Below, piece after piece: positions 52,971 through 62,788 of a DNA stretch of 64,000 nucleotides. Every line of letters begins with the position of its first letter. Positions within the stretch are counted from its first letter, which is position 1. Both the position numbers and the translations under genes were made by a program. Under the pieces are notes generated by a model. The model was not told the DNA's origin. It made no database searches and saw only the letters and a list, made by a program, of their open reading frames with translations. This DNA comes from JACMNW01 sp031406155 (GTDB taxonomy: Bacteria; Pseudomonadota; Alphaproteobacteria; Rhodobacterales; Rhodobacteraceae). The DNA is taken from NCBI GenBank assembly GCA_031406155.1, contig JANOGW010000017.1, positions 16,904 to 80,903 on the forward strand, read 5' to 3'.

Positions 52971-55297
52971 CCGTCGGTCTTGCGCTGCCGCACGATGCCG
53001 CCCCCCTGCATGTGACCGGGCAGGCGCGCTACATCGACGATCTGCCCACCCCCGCGAACACGCTGCATCTGGCATTCGGTCTGTCCACTGTCGCACATGG
53101 CACCATCACCACGATGGATCTGCACGCCGTTCGTGCCGCAGCCGGTGTCGTGGCCGTATACAGCGCCGCCGATTTCGCCGAGATGCCCGATTGCAGTCCT
53201 TCGGCACATGACGAGCCGCTGCTGGCGACCGGTACGGTGCACTACATCGGCCAGCCGGTGTTTCTGGTGATCGCGCACAGCCACCACGCCGCCCGGCACG
53301 CGGCACGTCTGGCAGTAGTCACATATGCCGAACGGCCGGCACTTCTGACGGTGGATGATGCGCTGGCCGCAAACAGCCGGTTCGAGGCTGGCCCGGTGGT
53401 CTGGGCGCGGGGCGACGCCGCCGCCGCGATCACCGCCGCTGCCCACCAGATCGAGGGCACATTCGAGGTTGGCGGGCAGGAGCATTTCTATCTGGAAGGC
53501 CAGATCGCCCTCGCCCTGCCTCAAGAAGGCGGCGACATGGTGGTGCAGTCGTCAACCCAGCACCCATCCGAGATCCAGCACAAGGTCGCCCATGCCCTGC
53601 ACCTGCCTATGCACGCCGTGCGGGTCGAGGTGCGCCGCATGGGCGGTGGATTTGGCGGCAAGGAAAGTCAGGGCAATGCGCTTGCAATTGCCTGTGCGGT
53701 TGCGGCAAGCCGGACCGGGCGACCCTGCAAGATGCGCTACGACCGCGATGACGACATGATCATTACCGGTAAACGCCACGATCTGCGCATCTGCTACCGG
53801 GCCGGGTTTGACGATGCGGGTAAAGTGGCAGGGATCGAATTTCAGCACTTGTTTCGCTGTGGATGGAGCATGGATTTGTCCTTGCCGGTGGCAGACCGAG
53901 CCATGTTGCATACCGACAATGCTTATTTCCTACCAGCCGTTCGCATTGAAAGCCACCGGTTGAAAACCAACACCCAAAGTGCGACGGCCTACCGTGGGTT
54001 CGGCGGGCCACAGGGCGTGATCGGGATTGAGCGGGTGATGGATCATGTGGCCTTCACGCTGGGCGTTGATCCGCTGATGGTGCGGCGCATCAATTTCTAT
54101 GCCGGCATGACGGCCAGTGCGGATGCCTCCGGCGGGGATATTTCAGAACAGAAGAAACCGCAGACCACGCCCTATCACATGCCGGTGGAGGATTTCATCG
54201 GCGATGAGATGGTGGCGGCACTGGAGGCAAACGCTGACTATGCCGCGCGCCGGGCCGCGATAGCGACGTGGAATGCGACGCAGCCGGTTCTCAAGCGCGG
54301 GATTGCACTGACGCCCGTGAAATTCGGCATCTCGTTCACGCTGACCCAGTACAATCAGGCCGGCGCTTTGGTGCATGTCTATCAGGATGGCTCGATCCAT
54401 CTGAACCATGGGGGCACCGAAATGGGTCAGGGCCTGTTCCAGAAGGTGGCACAGGTGGCGGCAGGGGTGTTCGGGGTGGATACCGGGGTTGTGAAGATCA
54501 CTGCGACCGATACCGGAAAGGTGCCCAATACCTCGGCCACGGCCGCCTCCAGCGGGACGGATCTGAACGGCATGGCGACGCAGGCCGCCTGCGAGACGAT
54601 CCGCGCGCGGATGGCGGAATGTCTGGCATCCCGGCATCAGGCAGACCCTGCGGATGTGACCTTTGCCAAAGGACGCGTGTCGGTTGCGGGGGCGGATTAC
54701 AGCTTTGCCGAGGCCGCCCTGATCGCCTATCAGGCGCGCATATCGCTGTCCGCGACCGGGTTCTATGCCACCCCCAAAATCACCTGGAACCGCATCAAGG
54801 GCAGCGGCCGGCCATTCCTGTACTTTGCCTACGGGGCTGCCGTCACCGAAGTGGTGATCGACACACTTACTGGCGAAAACCGTATCCTGCGCGCGGATAT
54901 TCTGCACGATACCGGCACCTCGCTGAACCCCGCAATCGATATCGGGCAGATCGAGGGGGCTTATGTTCAAGGTGCAGGCTGGCTGACCACCGAGGAGCTG
55001 GTCTGGGATACCAAGGGCGCGCTGCGTACCCACGCGCCCAGCACCTACAAGATCCCCGCCTGTTCCGACCGCCCGCGTGTCTTCAACGTGGCTTTGTGGG
55101 ATCGCCCGAACCGCGAAGATACGGTGGGCAAATCGAAGGCGGTGGGCGAGCCGCCGTTCATGTTGGGCATTTCCGCATTCTTCGCCCTGTCTGATGCGGT
55201 TGCGGCAGCAGGCGACGGATCGGTTTACCCGAGCCTTGATGCGCCCGCCACACCGGAGCGTATTCTGGCGGCGGTAGGAAGGCAGCGCCATGTTTGA
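52967..55297 (+). CDS. xdhB: Xanthine dehydrogenase large (molybdopterin) subunit
   Basis: A 776-residue Mo-cofactor subunit that hydroxylates hypoxanthine/xanthine to urate. VTGQARYIDDLPTPANTLH begins the a/b hammerhead domain; GGQEHFYLEGQIALALPQE is the family signature with the Gln that approaches Mo; RRMGGGFGGKESQG and YRGFGGPQG contact the pterin; the active-site Glu of the family is in VGKSKAVGEPPFMLG (Glu near 730). It starts within the xdhA stop and overlaps xdhC by 8 nt. Confidence 0.95.
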   Translation: MTVGLALPHDAAPLHVTGQARYIDDLPTPANTLHLAFGLSTVAHGTITTMDLHAVRAAAGVVAVYSAADFAEMPDCSPSAHDEPLLATGTVHYIGQPVFLVIAHSHHAARHAARLAVVTYAERPALLTVDDALAANSRFEAGPVVWARGDAAAAITAAAHQIEGTFEVGGQEHFYLEGQIALALPQEGGDMVVQSSTQHPSEIQHKVAHALHLPMHAVRVEVRRMGGGFGGKESQGNALAIACAVAASRTGRPCKMRYDRDDDMIITGKRHDLRICYRAGFDDAGKVAGIEFQHLFRCGWSMDLSLPVADRAMLHTDNAYFLPAVRIESHRLKTNTQSATAYRGFGGPQGVIGIERVMDHVAFTLGVDPLMVRRINFYAGMTASADASGGDISEQKKPQTTPYHMPVEDFIGDEMVAALEANADYAARRAAIATWNATQPVLKRGIALTPVKFGISFTLTQYNQAGALVHVYQDGSIHLNHGGTEMGQGLFQKVAQVAAGVFGVDTGVVKITATDTGKVPNTSATAASSGTDLNGMATQAACETIRARMAECLASRHQADPADVTFAKGRVSVAGADYSFAEAALIAYQARISLSATGFYATPKITWNRIKGSGRPFLYFAYGAAVTEVVIDTLTGENRILRADILHDTGTSLNPAIDIGQIEGAYVQGAGWLTTEELVWDTKGALRTHAPSTYKIPACSDRPRVFNVALWDRPNREDTVGKSKAVGEPPFMLGISAFFALSDAVAAAGDGSVYPSLDAPATPERILAAVGRQRHV

Positions 55298-56228
55298 TCT
55301 GGCTGCCCTTCGCAGTGCCGTAGCACAACATGGCCGCGTTGCCCGCGTGGTGATTTCTACGGTCGAGGGATCGGCCCCGCGCGAGGTCGGGGCGGCGATG
55401 CTGGTCTGGGCCGGGGGGCAATCGGGTACGATCGGGGGCGGCGCGCTGGAATGGCAGGCGATTGCGCAGGCGCAGGGTATGCTCGCCCATGGCGCGGGTC
55501 TGCATCTGGCGCGGGTGCCACTTGGCCCGAGCCTTGGCCAATGCTGCGGCGGGGCGGTGAAACTGCTGACGGAAATCTATGATCCGGCAACGGTGGCGGC
55601 CTTGCCCGACCATGTCATCGCCCGGCCCGTTGATGGCCGCGATATGCCGCTTGCGGTAAAACGTCTGCTGGCAAATGCGCGGGCCACAGGCACTCTGCCG
55701 CCCGCGCAGTTGGCGCAGGGATGGATGGTGGAACCGGTGGCGCTGGCTTGGCGCCAGTTATGGATTTGGGGTGCGGGGCATGTGGGCCGTGCCGTGGTCG
55801 GGGTGCTGGCACCGCTGCACGACGTGGCGATAACCTGGGTCGATGTGGCGGCTGATCGCTTCCCCGACGACGTGCCGACATGGGTGCAGGCACTGCCGGT
55901 GCCGAACCCGGCGGATGCTGTGGCGCTGGCACCGCGCGATGCCGAACACCTGATCCTGACCTATTCGCATGCGCTGGATCTTGATCTGTGTCACCGCTTG
56001 CTGGGCCACGGCTTTGCAGCCGCTGGGCTGATCGGATCGGCCACCAAATGGGCGCGCTTCCGGTCTCGGCTGGCCGCCCTTGGTCATCCGCCTGCACAAA
56101 TCGCGCGCATCCGTTGCCCGATCGGCGAGCCTGCCCTTGGCAAGCATCCGCAAGCGATTGCAATCGGTGTGGCGGCGACGTTTCTGGCGAACCCGGTGAC
56201 ACTTCAAAGAAGCGAGGCCATCCGATGA
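55290..56228 (+). CDS. xdhC: Xanthine dehydrogenase accessory protein XdhC
   Basis: A 312-residue chaperone that binds the molybdenum cofactor and helps its sulfuration and insertion into XdhB. The N-terminal XdhC/CoxI motif is VVISTVEGSAPREVGAAMLV, followed by GGGALEWQ and LGPSLGQCCGG with paired cysteines; the C-terminal Rossmann part has LWIWGAGHVGRAVVG and GLIGSATKWARF and IRCPIGEP. Overlaps xdhB (8 nt) and the ABC ATPase gene (4 nt), so it is embedded in the operon. Confidence 0.95.
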   Translation: MFDLAALRSAVAQHGRVARVVISTVEGSAPREVGAAMLVWAGGQSGTIGGGALEWQAIAQAQGMLAHGAGLHLARVPLGPSLGQCCGGAVKLLTEIYDPATVAALPDHVIARPVDGRDMPLAVKRLLANARATGTLPPAQLAQGWMVEPVALAWRQLWIWGAGHVGRAVVGVLAPLHDVAITWVDVAADRFPDDVPTWVQALPVPNPADAVALAPRDAEHLILTYSHALDLDLCHRLLGHGFAAAGLIGSATKWARFRSRLAALGHPPAQIARIRCPIGEPALGKHPQAIAIGVAATFLANPVTLQRSEAIR

Positions 56229-57763
56229 CTCTGGAGCAAGGCATGCTGCGCGTCGAAGGTTTGACCAAGGCCTATCCCGGCGTAGTGGCCAACAGCGATG
56301 TCTCTTTTGCAATCGCGACAGGTGAGGTTCATGCGCTTCTGGGGGAAAATGGCGCGGGCAAATCCACTCTGGTCAAGATGATCTACGGGTTGGTGCGCCC
56401 CGATGCCGGGCACATATTGCTGGGCGGCAAGCCCTATGCGCCCACAAAGCCCGGGCAAGCGCGGGCGGCGGGCGTTGGCATGGTGTTTCAGCACTTCAGC
56501 CTGTTCGAGGCGCTGAGCGTTGCCGAGAATGTGGCACTCGGCATGGAAAACCCGCCACCAATGCGGGCGTTGGTGGGGCGGATTACCGAGGTCAGCCAGA
56601 ATTACGGCCTGCCGTTGGACCCCGCCCGCAGGGTTGGCGATCTGTCGGCGGGGGAACGCCAGCGGGTCGAGATCATCCGCTGCCTGCTGCAGGACCCCAA
56701 GCTGCTGATCATGGATGAACCAACCAGCGTGTTGACCCCGCAAGAGGTTTCGATCCTGTTCAAGACCCTGCGCCAACTGTCATCCGAAGGAACCGCGATC
56801 CTGTATATCAGCCACAAGTTGGAGGAAATTCGCACGCTGTGTGACAATGCAACCATTCTGCGGCGCGGAAAGGTGGTGGCCACATGCACCCCGCGCGACC
56901 GCACGGCGCGGGAGATGGCGGAACTGATGGTGGGCGCAGTGCTGACGCCGCCAAAACGCAGCGCGCCAAAACAGTGGCCCGACGCGAAGGCAGCACTGGA
57001 GGTTGCCGCCCTTGCCGTCGCTTCGCCCATTCCGTTTGGCACCGCACTGAAGAATGTCAGCTTTTCGGTGCGCCGGGGGGAAATCCTGGGCATCGCTGGC
57101 GTCGCCGGCAACGGTCAGGATGAATTGCTGCTGGCCTTGTCAGGTGAATTGAAATCTAACCCTGAGATGGTCAAAAGCTTTGGCATCCCGCTTGGCAAAC
57201 AAGGCCCCAACGAACGCCGCGAAAAGGGATTTGTCACGGCCCCGGAAGACCGCCTTGGCCATGCCGCGGCGCCGGACATGAGCCTGGTCGAAAACGCTTT
57301 GCTGACCGGGGCAATCCGCAAGGGTCTTGCGAAAGCCGGCTTCATCGACTGGGCTGCATCACGCCAATTCGCCGAAGCCGTGATCAAGGAGTATGACGTG
57401 CGCACACCGGGCCCCGGCGTTGCCGCGCGCTCGCTGTCCGGTGGCAATCTGCAGAAATTCGTCATCGGGCGCGAACTGTCGCAGGCCCCGGATGTGATCG
57501 TGATCAACCAGCCCACCTGGGGCGTCGATGCCGCCTCAGCCGCCGCCATCCGGCAGGCCATTCTGAACCGCGCTGCCAACGGTGCCGCCGTGGTGGTGAT
57601 CAGCCAGGACCTTGATGAGTTGCTGGAAATCTCGGACCGCTTTGCAGTGCTAAACGAGGGGCGCCTGACCACCCCCCGCCCGGTGGAAGGCCTGACAATA
57701 GACGAGATCGGCCTGATGATGGGTGGCGCGCATGGCATGGAGGTGGCGCATGTTCAGGCTTGA
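56225..57763 (+). CDS. Nucleoside/sugar-type ABC transporter ATPase (two NBDs)
   Basis: A 512-residue fused double ATPase. NBD1 has Walker A GENGAGKS (40-47), signature LSAGERQRVEI and Walker B LLIMDEPTSVL. NBD2 has a degenerate Walker A (IAGVAGNGQDELL, no Lys), signature LSGGNLQKFVIGREL and INQPTWGVD replacing the usual Walker B. The asymmetry is normal for RbsA/BmpE-like (CUT2/BMP) transporters. It overlaps xdhC and the permease by 4 and 14 nt. Neighbouring xdh genes suggest purine nucleosides or bases as substrate. Confidence 0.94.
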   Translation: MTLEQGMLRVEGLTKAYPGVVANSDVSFAIATGEVHALLGENGAGKSTLVKMIYGLVRPDAGHILLGGKPYAPTKPGQARAAGVGMVFQHFSLFEALSVAENVALGMENPPPMRALVGRITEVSQNYGLPLDPARRVGDLSAGERQRVEIIRCLLQDPKLLIMDEPTSVLTPQEVSILFKTLRQLSSEGTAILYISHKLEEIRTLCDNATILRRGKVVATCTPRDRTAREMAELMVGAVLTPPKRSAPKQWPDAKAALEVAALAVASPIPFGTALKNVSFSVRRGEILGIAGVAGNGQDELLLALSGELKSNPEMVKSFGIPLGKQGPNERREKGFVTAPEDRLGHAAAPDMSLVENALLTGAIRKGLAKAGFIDWAASRQFAEAVIKEYDVRTPGPGVAARSLSGGNLQKFVIGRELSQAPDVIVINQPTWGVDAASAAAIRQAILNRAANGAAVVVISQDLDELLEISDRFAVLNEGRLTTPRPVEGLTIDEIGLMMGGAHGMEVAHVQA

Positions 57764-58835
57764 AAGACGCCCGTCGCCGTCGAAATTCTGGCAAGTGGCA
57801 ACACCCGTCTTGGCCGTGATCCTGACCATGATCGCGGGCGGCGTCATGTTCGCGATCCTGGGCAAAGACCCCGCCCTCGCGATCCGCACCATCTTCTGGG
57901 ACCCGCTCTTTGGCGAGTTTGCCTGGTATCTGCGCGGTCAGTTGCTGGTCAAGGCCGGGCCGCTGATCCTGATTGCCATTGGCCTGTCATTGGGCTTTCG
58001 TGCCGGGATCTGGAATATCGGTGCCGAAGGGCAGTATATCATGGGGGCCATCTTCGGCGCGTCGGTTGGCCTTGCCGCCTTCCCGACCGAAAGCCGGCTG
58101 ATCTTTCCCGCCATGATCATCGCGGGCGCGTTCGGGGGCTGGATCTGGGGCATGATCCCCGCCATCCTGAAGACCCGCTTCAACACCAATGAAATTCTCG
58201 TATCGCTGATGCTGGTCTATGTGGCAGAGAAGATCCTGTCGAAAGCCGCACTTGGCTTTTTGCGCAATCCCGACGGCGCGGGCTTTCCGGGCAGCCGGAA
58301 TTTCGCGCAATACCCCGCCGCGTCCAACCCCGAACTTATTGCGGGTACGGGCATGCATTGGGGCGTCGTTGCCGCCTTCATCGCTGTGATATTTGCCTAT
58401 ATACTGTTGCAAAAACATATGCTTGGCTTTCAGATCAAACTGGCAGGCCAAGCCCCCCGCGCGGCCCGCTTTCACGGCGTTGACCCGAACCGGCTGATCG
58501 TTTTGTGCATGGGGCTGTCAGGCGCGCTGGCGGGCCTTGCAGGCGTATTCGAGGTGGCCGGCCCGGCCGGCCAGATCAGCATCGATTTCAACGTCGGCTA
58601 CGGCTTTACCGCCATCATCGTGGCGTTCCTTGGTCGGCTGAACCCGGTCGGCATCTTGCTGGCGGCGCTGTTGATGGCGCTGACGTATATTGGCGGCGAA
58701 ATGGCCTCAACCAATCTGGGCCTGCCATCGGCGGCCATTCAGGCGTTTCAGGGGATGCTGCTGTTCTTCTTGCTGGCGGTGGACGTGCTGTCCAACTACC
58801 GCATCAGAACCTTTTTCGCATCGGGGGCCAAATAA
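57750..58835 (+). CDS. Nucleoside-type ABC transporter permease 1
   Basis: A 361-residue inner-membrane permease of the BPD_transp_2 family with about ten helices, for example VLAVILTMIAGGVMFAIL and GPLILIAIGLSLGFRAGIWN; GAEGQYIMGAI is the conserved region after helix 3 and GFTAIIVAFLGRLNPVGIL the conserved late one. It is equivalent to BmpF-like larger permease subunits. Its start lies in the ATPase 3' end and its stop overlaps the next start, TAATG. Confidence 0.92.
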   Translation: MFRLERRPSPSKFWQVATPVLAVILTMIAGGVMFAILGKDPALAIRTIFWDPLFGEFAWYLRGQLLVKAGPLILIAIGLSLGFRAGIWNIGAEGQYIMGAIFGASVGLAAFPTESRLIFPAMIIAGAFGGWIWGMIPAILKTRFNTNEILVSLMLVYVAEKILSKAALGFLRNPDGAGFPGSRNFAQYPAASNPELIAGTGMHWGVVAAFIAVIFAYILLQKHMLGFQIKLAGQAPRAARFHGVDPNRLIVLCMGLSGALAGLAGVFEVAGPAGQISIDFNVGYGFTAIIVAFLGRLNPVGILLAALLMALTYIGGEMASTNLGLPSAAIQAFQGMLLFFLLAVDVLSNYRIRTFFASGAK

Positions 58836-59767
58836 TGGATTTCGGCGGTATCAACCCGGCCCTTCTGATCGCGTCCCTGATGGTGGCTGCCGTGCCGATC
58901 CTGCTGGCCGCGATCGGCGAGTTGGTGGTGGAAAAGGCGGGCGTTCTGAACCTCGGGGTCGAGGGGATGATGATCATGGGGGCGATCTGCGGCTTCATTG
59001 CCGCCGTCGCCACCGGCAATCCGTATCTGGGGTTTCTGGGTGGCGCAGCAGGTGGCGCGGTCCTGAGCCTGATCTTCGCCTTTCTGACGCAGACCCTGCT
59101 GGCCAATCAGGTGGCGACCGGGCTGGCGCTGACGTTGTTCGGGCTGGGGCTGTCCTCGCTCATGGGGCAAGGCTACAACGGCATCAAGCCGCCACTGACG
59201 GCAGCCGTGCCACTTGGGCCTCTGCGCGATATTCCGGTGCTGGGCCGCATCCTGTTCAGCCATGACTGGATGGTTTACGCATCCATCGCAATCATCGCCG
59301 CTGTCTGGTGGGTGCTGAAATACTCCCGCATAGGTCTTGTCTTGCGCGCCGTCGGCGAAAACCACGATGCCGCCCACGCGCTTGGTTACAAGGTGCAGCG
59401 CATCCGGCTGGCGGCCATCGTGTTCGGCGGGGCGATGGCTGGGCTTGGCGGGGCCTACATCAGTCTCGTGCGCGTGCCGCAGTGGACCGATGGCATCACC
59501 GCCGGGGCCGGCTGGATTGCACTTGCCATCGTGGTCTTTGCCAGCTGGAAACCTTGGCGCGTTCTGGTCGGTGCCTATCTTTTCGGCGGTATCACGGTGT
59601 TGCAGCTGAATTTGCAGGTAGCGGAGTCGGGAATTCCGGTCGAGTACTTGTCGATGTCACCCTATTTGATAACCATCCTTGTGCTGGTCATCATGTCCTC
59701 TGGCAAAGGCCGCGCGTCGCTGAACGCGCCGGCGGCCCTTGGCCAGAACTTCCACGCCTCACGCTGA
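58835..59767 (+). CDS. Nucleoside-type ABC transporter permease 2
   Basis: A 310-residue second permease of BPD_transp_2 type, the smaller partner. VPILLAAIGELVVEKAGVLN and GVEGMMIMGAICGF are the typical N-terminal signature; TAGAGWIALAIVVFASWKP is the conserved late loop; AENHDAAHALGYKVQRIR-like sequence (GENHDAAHALGY) is the coupling helix. The long frame upstream is shadow. A 50-nt gap follows before the binding protein. Confidence 0.92.
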   Translation: MDFGGINPALLIASLMVAAVPILLAAIGELVVEKAGVLNLGVEGMMIMGAICGFIAAVATGNPYLGFLGGAAGGAVLSLIFAFLTQTLLANQVATGLALTLFGLGLSSLMGQGYNGIKPPLTAAVPLGPLRDIPVLGRILFSHDWMVYASIAIIAAVWWVLKYSRIGLVLRAVGENHDAAHALGYKVQRIRLAAIVFGGAMAGLGGAYISLVRVPQWTDGITAGAGWIALAIVVFASWKPWRVLVGAYLFGGITVLQLNLQVAESGIPVEYLSMSPYLITILVLVIMSSGKGRASLNAPAALGQNFHASR

Positions 59768-59817
59768 GGCCAACAATCAACCGGGGCGGCTGCCGCCCCA
59801 CCAATGGGGAGATTACA

Positions 59818-60900
59818 ATGTTTCGAAGAACCCTGCTTGCCACCGCCGCACTCGGGCTGGGCATGGCCTTTGGCACCGCTGCCATTGCGCAAGACAAGAC
59901 CAAGGCCTGCTTTGTCTATGTTGGCCCCATCGGCGATGGTGGCTGGACTTATCAGCACGATCAGGGCCGCCTTGCCGTTGAGGCCGCGTATGGCGACAAG
60001 GTGGAAACCGCGTTTCAGGAAAGCGTGCCGGAAGGTGCCGATGCCGAACGCGTGCTGACGCAAATGGCGCTGTCGGGCTGCGACATCATCTTCACCACCT
60101 CGTTCGGCTACATGGACCAGACCAACGCAGTCGCCGCCAAATTCCCGGACGTGAAGTTTGAACATGCGACCGGCTTCAAGCGTGATCACGCCAACGTGTC
60201 TACCTACAACGCGCGCTTTTACGAAGGCCGTGCCGTCATGGGCACCATCGCGGGCCGGATGACCAAGACGAACAAGATCGGTTATATCGGGTCCTTCCCG
60301 ATCCCCGAGGTCATCCAGGGCATCAACGCCAGTTTCATCCATGCGAAAAAGGTGAACCCCGAGGTCACCATCTCGGTGGTCTGGGCCTATACATGGTTTG
60401 ACCCCGCAAAAGAGGCGGATGCTGCCAAAGCCCTGATCGAACAAGGCGTCGATGTGATCCTGGCGCATACCGACTCGACCGCACCACTTGCCGAAGCCGC
60501 GAAAACCCCGGGCATCATCGGCTTTGGTCAGGCATCCGACATGGCCGCCTATAAGCCAAGCCCCCGCGTGTCATCGATCATCGACAACTGGGCACCCTAC
60601 TATGTGAAACGCGTCGGCGCAGTGATTGATGGCACATGGGCACAGCAAGACGCCTGGGAAGGCATTGCAGGCGGCGAAGTTGAAATCGGCGAGATCACCA
60701 ATGCGGTTCCTGCCGAGATCAAGGCCGAAGCCGAGGCGCTGGCAGCCAGCATTGCCGACGGCAGCTATCACCCCTTCACCGGCCCGCTGAACAAGCAAGA
60801 CGGCTCTGCGTGGCTGGCGGACGGTGTGGTTGCGAATGACGGCGAATTGTCTGGCCTGAACTTCTATGTCGAAGGCATCACCGGCGACATTCCGAAGTAA
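59818..60900 (+). CDS. BMP-family ABC transporter substrate-binding protein
   Basis: A 360-residue periplasmic protein of the Bmp (basic membrane protein/PnrA) family. Residues 1-24 form a Sec signal peptide ending AIA|Q, without a lipobox Cys. VYVGPIGDGGWTYQHDQGR is the family N terminus, then IFTTSFGYMDQTN, and FPIPEVIQGINASF. PnrA-type members bind purine nucleosides. It is the last gene of the xdhABC-ABC unit; GGGGAG precedes the ATG. A strong terminator lies 25 nt downstream. Confidence 0.93.
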   Translation: MFRRTLLATAALGLGMAFGTAAIAQDKTKACFVYVGPIGDGGWTYQHDQGRLAVEAAYGDKVETAFQESVPEGADAERVLTQMALSGCDIIFTTSFGYMDQTNAVAAKFPDVKFEHATGFKRDHANVSTYNARFYEGRAVMGTIAGRMTKTNKIGYIGSFPIPEVIQGINASFIHAKKVNPEVTISVVWAYTWFDPAKEADAAKALIEQGVDVILAHTDSTAPLAEAAKTPGIIGFGQASDMAAYKPSPRVSSIIDNWAPYYVKRVGAVIDGTWAQQDAWEGIAGGEVEIGEITNAVPAEIKAEAEALAASIADGSYHPFTGPLNKQDGSAWLADGVVANDGELSGLNFYVEGITGDIPK

Positions 60901-60925
60901 TCGGCCTTTCGCATTAATGTCCCAG

Positions 60926-60960
60926 AAGGCCCGGTCCAGCACCGGGCCTTTTCCTTTTTT
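60926..60960 (+). terminator. Rho-independent terminator of the xdh-nucleoside transporter operon
   Basis: AAGGCCCGGT (60926-60935) and ACCGGGCCTT (60941-60950) form a perfect 10-bp stem with a 5-nt loop, then TTCCTTTTTT. Confidence 0.92.
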
Positions 60961-60983
60961 GTCGGGCATGACACTCTGCACTG

Positions 60984-62060
60984 ATGAAAACAGATTTCCT
61001 GATCATCGGCGGCGGTATCGCCGGAATTTCCGTCGCAGCCCGGCTTGCACCACATGGCAGCGTGATCGTACTGGAGGCCGAGGCAGCCCTTGCCTACCAC
61101 GCCTCTGGCCGGTCGGCCGCTCTTTACGAACCCCACTACGGCTTGCCCCCGGTGGTGGACTTGTCGCTTGCCTCGGGCCAGCATTTCCGGGCGCTGACGG
61201 GTGTCTTGTCGCCGCGCGGCATGATGGTGCTGGCCCATGCCGGTGATCGCGCGGTCTTCGACCGGGACGCAGACACGATGAACCTGAACCGGATCTCGCC
61301 AGATCAGGCCAGATCGATGGTGCCGATCATCAACAGGGATACCGTGGCCTTTGCCGCCCATGCCGAACACGCATGGGATATCGATACCGACTTGCTGCTG
61401 CAGGATTTTGCCCGTCAGGCCCGCAGCCACGGCGCCCAGATCATCACCGGCGCGCGCGCGACTGCCATCAAACGCATGTCAGGCGGTTGGCACGTCACTA
61501 CGGCACAAGGCAGCTATACCGCCCGAACCCTGATCAACGCGGCGGGGGCATGGGTTGACGACATTGCCGCACTGGCCGGCATTGCCCCCTTGGGGTTCGC
61601 CGCCATGCGCCGTTCCATGGCCCGCCTACCCGCACCCGGCGGCCATGATGTTTCCAGATGGCCGATGATGTTTGGCGCGGGCGAGACGTGGTATGCCAAG
61701 CCCGACGCGGGTGCGCTGATCGTGTCACCAGCCGAGGAAGATGCCGCCACCCCACACGACGCCTGGGCCGACGACATGGTGCTGGCCGAAGGCCTGGCGC
61801 GGTATGAGGCGATGGTAACCGAACCTGTCACGCGGCTCTTGTCGAACTGGGCGGGCCTGCGCACCTTTTCACCCGACCGGGTACTGGTGATCGGGGCTGA
61901 CGTGGCAGAGCCGTCGTTCTTCTGGCTGGCGGGTCAGGGCGGATACGGCTTTCAATCCTGCCCGGCGGCCAGCCAACTGGCGGCTGATCTGATCATCGGC
62001 ACCAAACCCGACGCACCGGCAGCGCTGGTTGCGGCCCTGTCACCCGCGAGGTTCCGATGA
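60984..62060 (+). CDS. FAD-dependent oxidoreductase (DAO family)
   Basis: A 358-residue flavoenzyme of the D-amino-acid-oxidase/GlyOx superfamily. FLIIGGGIAGISVAARLA at residues 4-21 binds FAD, VIVLEAEAALAYHASGRSAA covers the ribose Glu and the HASGRSA site; the C-terminal WLAGQGGYGFQSCPA (near 310) is the conserved isoalloxazine loop. It resembles D-arginine dehydrogenase-like and glycerol oxidase-like members; substrate uncertain. Overlaps the DUF938 gene by ATGA. Confidence 0.87.
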   Translation: MKTDFLIIGGGIAGISVAARLAPHGSVIVLEAEAALAYHASGRSAALYEPHYGLPPVVDLSLASGQHFRALTGVLSPRGMMVLAHAGDRAVFDRDADTMNLNRISPDQARSMVPIINRDTVAFAAHAEHAWDIDTDLLLQDFARQARSHGAQIITGARATAIKRMSGGWHVTTAQGSYTARTLINAAGAWVDDIAALAGIAPLGFAAMRRSMARLPAPGGHDVSRWPMMFGAGETWYAKPDAGALIVSPAEEDAATPHDAWADDMVLAEGLARYEAMVTEPVTRLLSNWAGLRTFSPDRVLVIGADVAEPSFFWLAGQGGYGFQSCPAASQLAADLIIGTKPDAPAALVAALSPARFR

Positions 62061-62698
62061 CCCTGAAATTACCAGACAGCGGAGCCGATATTTCGATCGA
62101 CGGGCGCCGTCACGCGCCGTCTGCACTGCGCAACGAAGGCCCGATCATTGATGTTCTGCGCACCGAGTCCCCATCATCGGGCAAACTGCTGGAGATTGCA
62201 TCCGGATCAGGTCAGCATGCCGCCGCCGGTGCAAAGGCGCTGCCCGGCATCATCTGGCAGTCCAGTGACGCCAATCCCGACAACCTGACCTCCATCAACG
62301 CCTGGGCGGCGCATGATCCGCAGCCCAATCTGCGCGCAGGCATCGTGCTTGATGCCGCCCGCCCCGGTTGGGCCTCTGATTGGCCCGGGCAGGATATCGT
62401 GCTGATCATCAACCTGTTGCATCTGATCCCGGAAGATATGGCAACCGCGGTACTGGCCGAAAGCGCCCGCGCACTGGCGCCGACCGGGCGCCTGATGGTC
62501 TACGGGCCATTCCTGCGGGGTGGAAAGGCAACCTCTGATGGCGACGCAGCCTTTGACGCCAGCCTGCGCGCGCAGGATGCCAGCATCGGCTACAAGGATC
62601 TGGCTTGGGTAGAGGTGATGTTTGCCAAGGCGGCACTGGCCCTACGCATCATCGACATGCCCGCAAACAACCTGATGCTGATCGGCACACGACGCTGA
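62057..62698 (+). CDS. DUF938 family (methyltransferase-like) protein
   Basis: A 213-residue protein. The N-terminal APSALRNEGPIIDVL motif and LEIASGSGQHAAAGAKALP (motif I of a SAM methyltransferase) are DUF938 hallmarks; LIINLLHLIPEDMATAVLAE and LMVYGPFLRGGKATSDGDAA follow, ending in a conserved MPANNLMLIGTRR. The substrate is unknown. Coupled to the upstream FAD oxidoreductase. Confidence 0.9.
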   Translation: MTLKLPDSGADISIDGRRHAPSALRNEGPIIDVLRTESPSSGKLLEIASGSGQHAAAGAKALPGIIWQSSDANPDNLTSINAWAAHDPQPNLRAGIVLDAARPGWASDWPGQDIVLIINLLHLIPEDMATAVLAESARALAPTGRLMVYGPFLRGGKATSDGDAAFDASLRAQDASIGYKDLAWVEVMFAKAALALRIIDMPANNLMLIGTRR

Positions 62699-62788
62699 CG
62701 CGCGGCTTGTTGCCGAACCCATAGACAGACCGGTGACAGCGCCAATCCCACACGCCACCCTGCGCTACCCTGTCATCTGGAAAACCAC

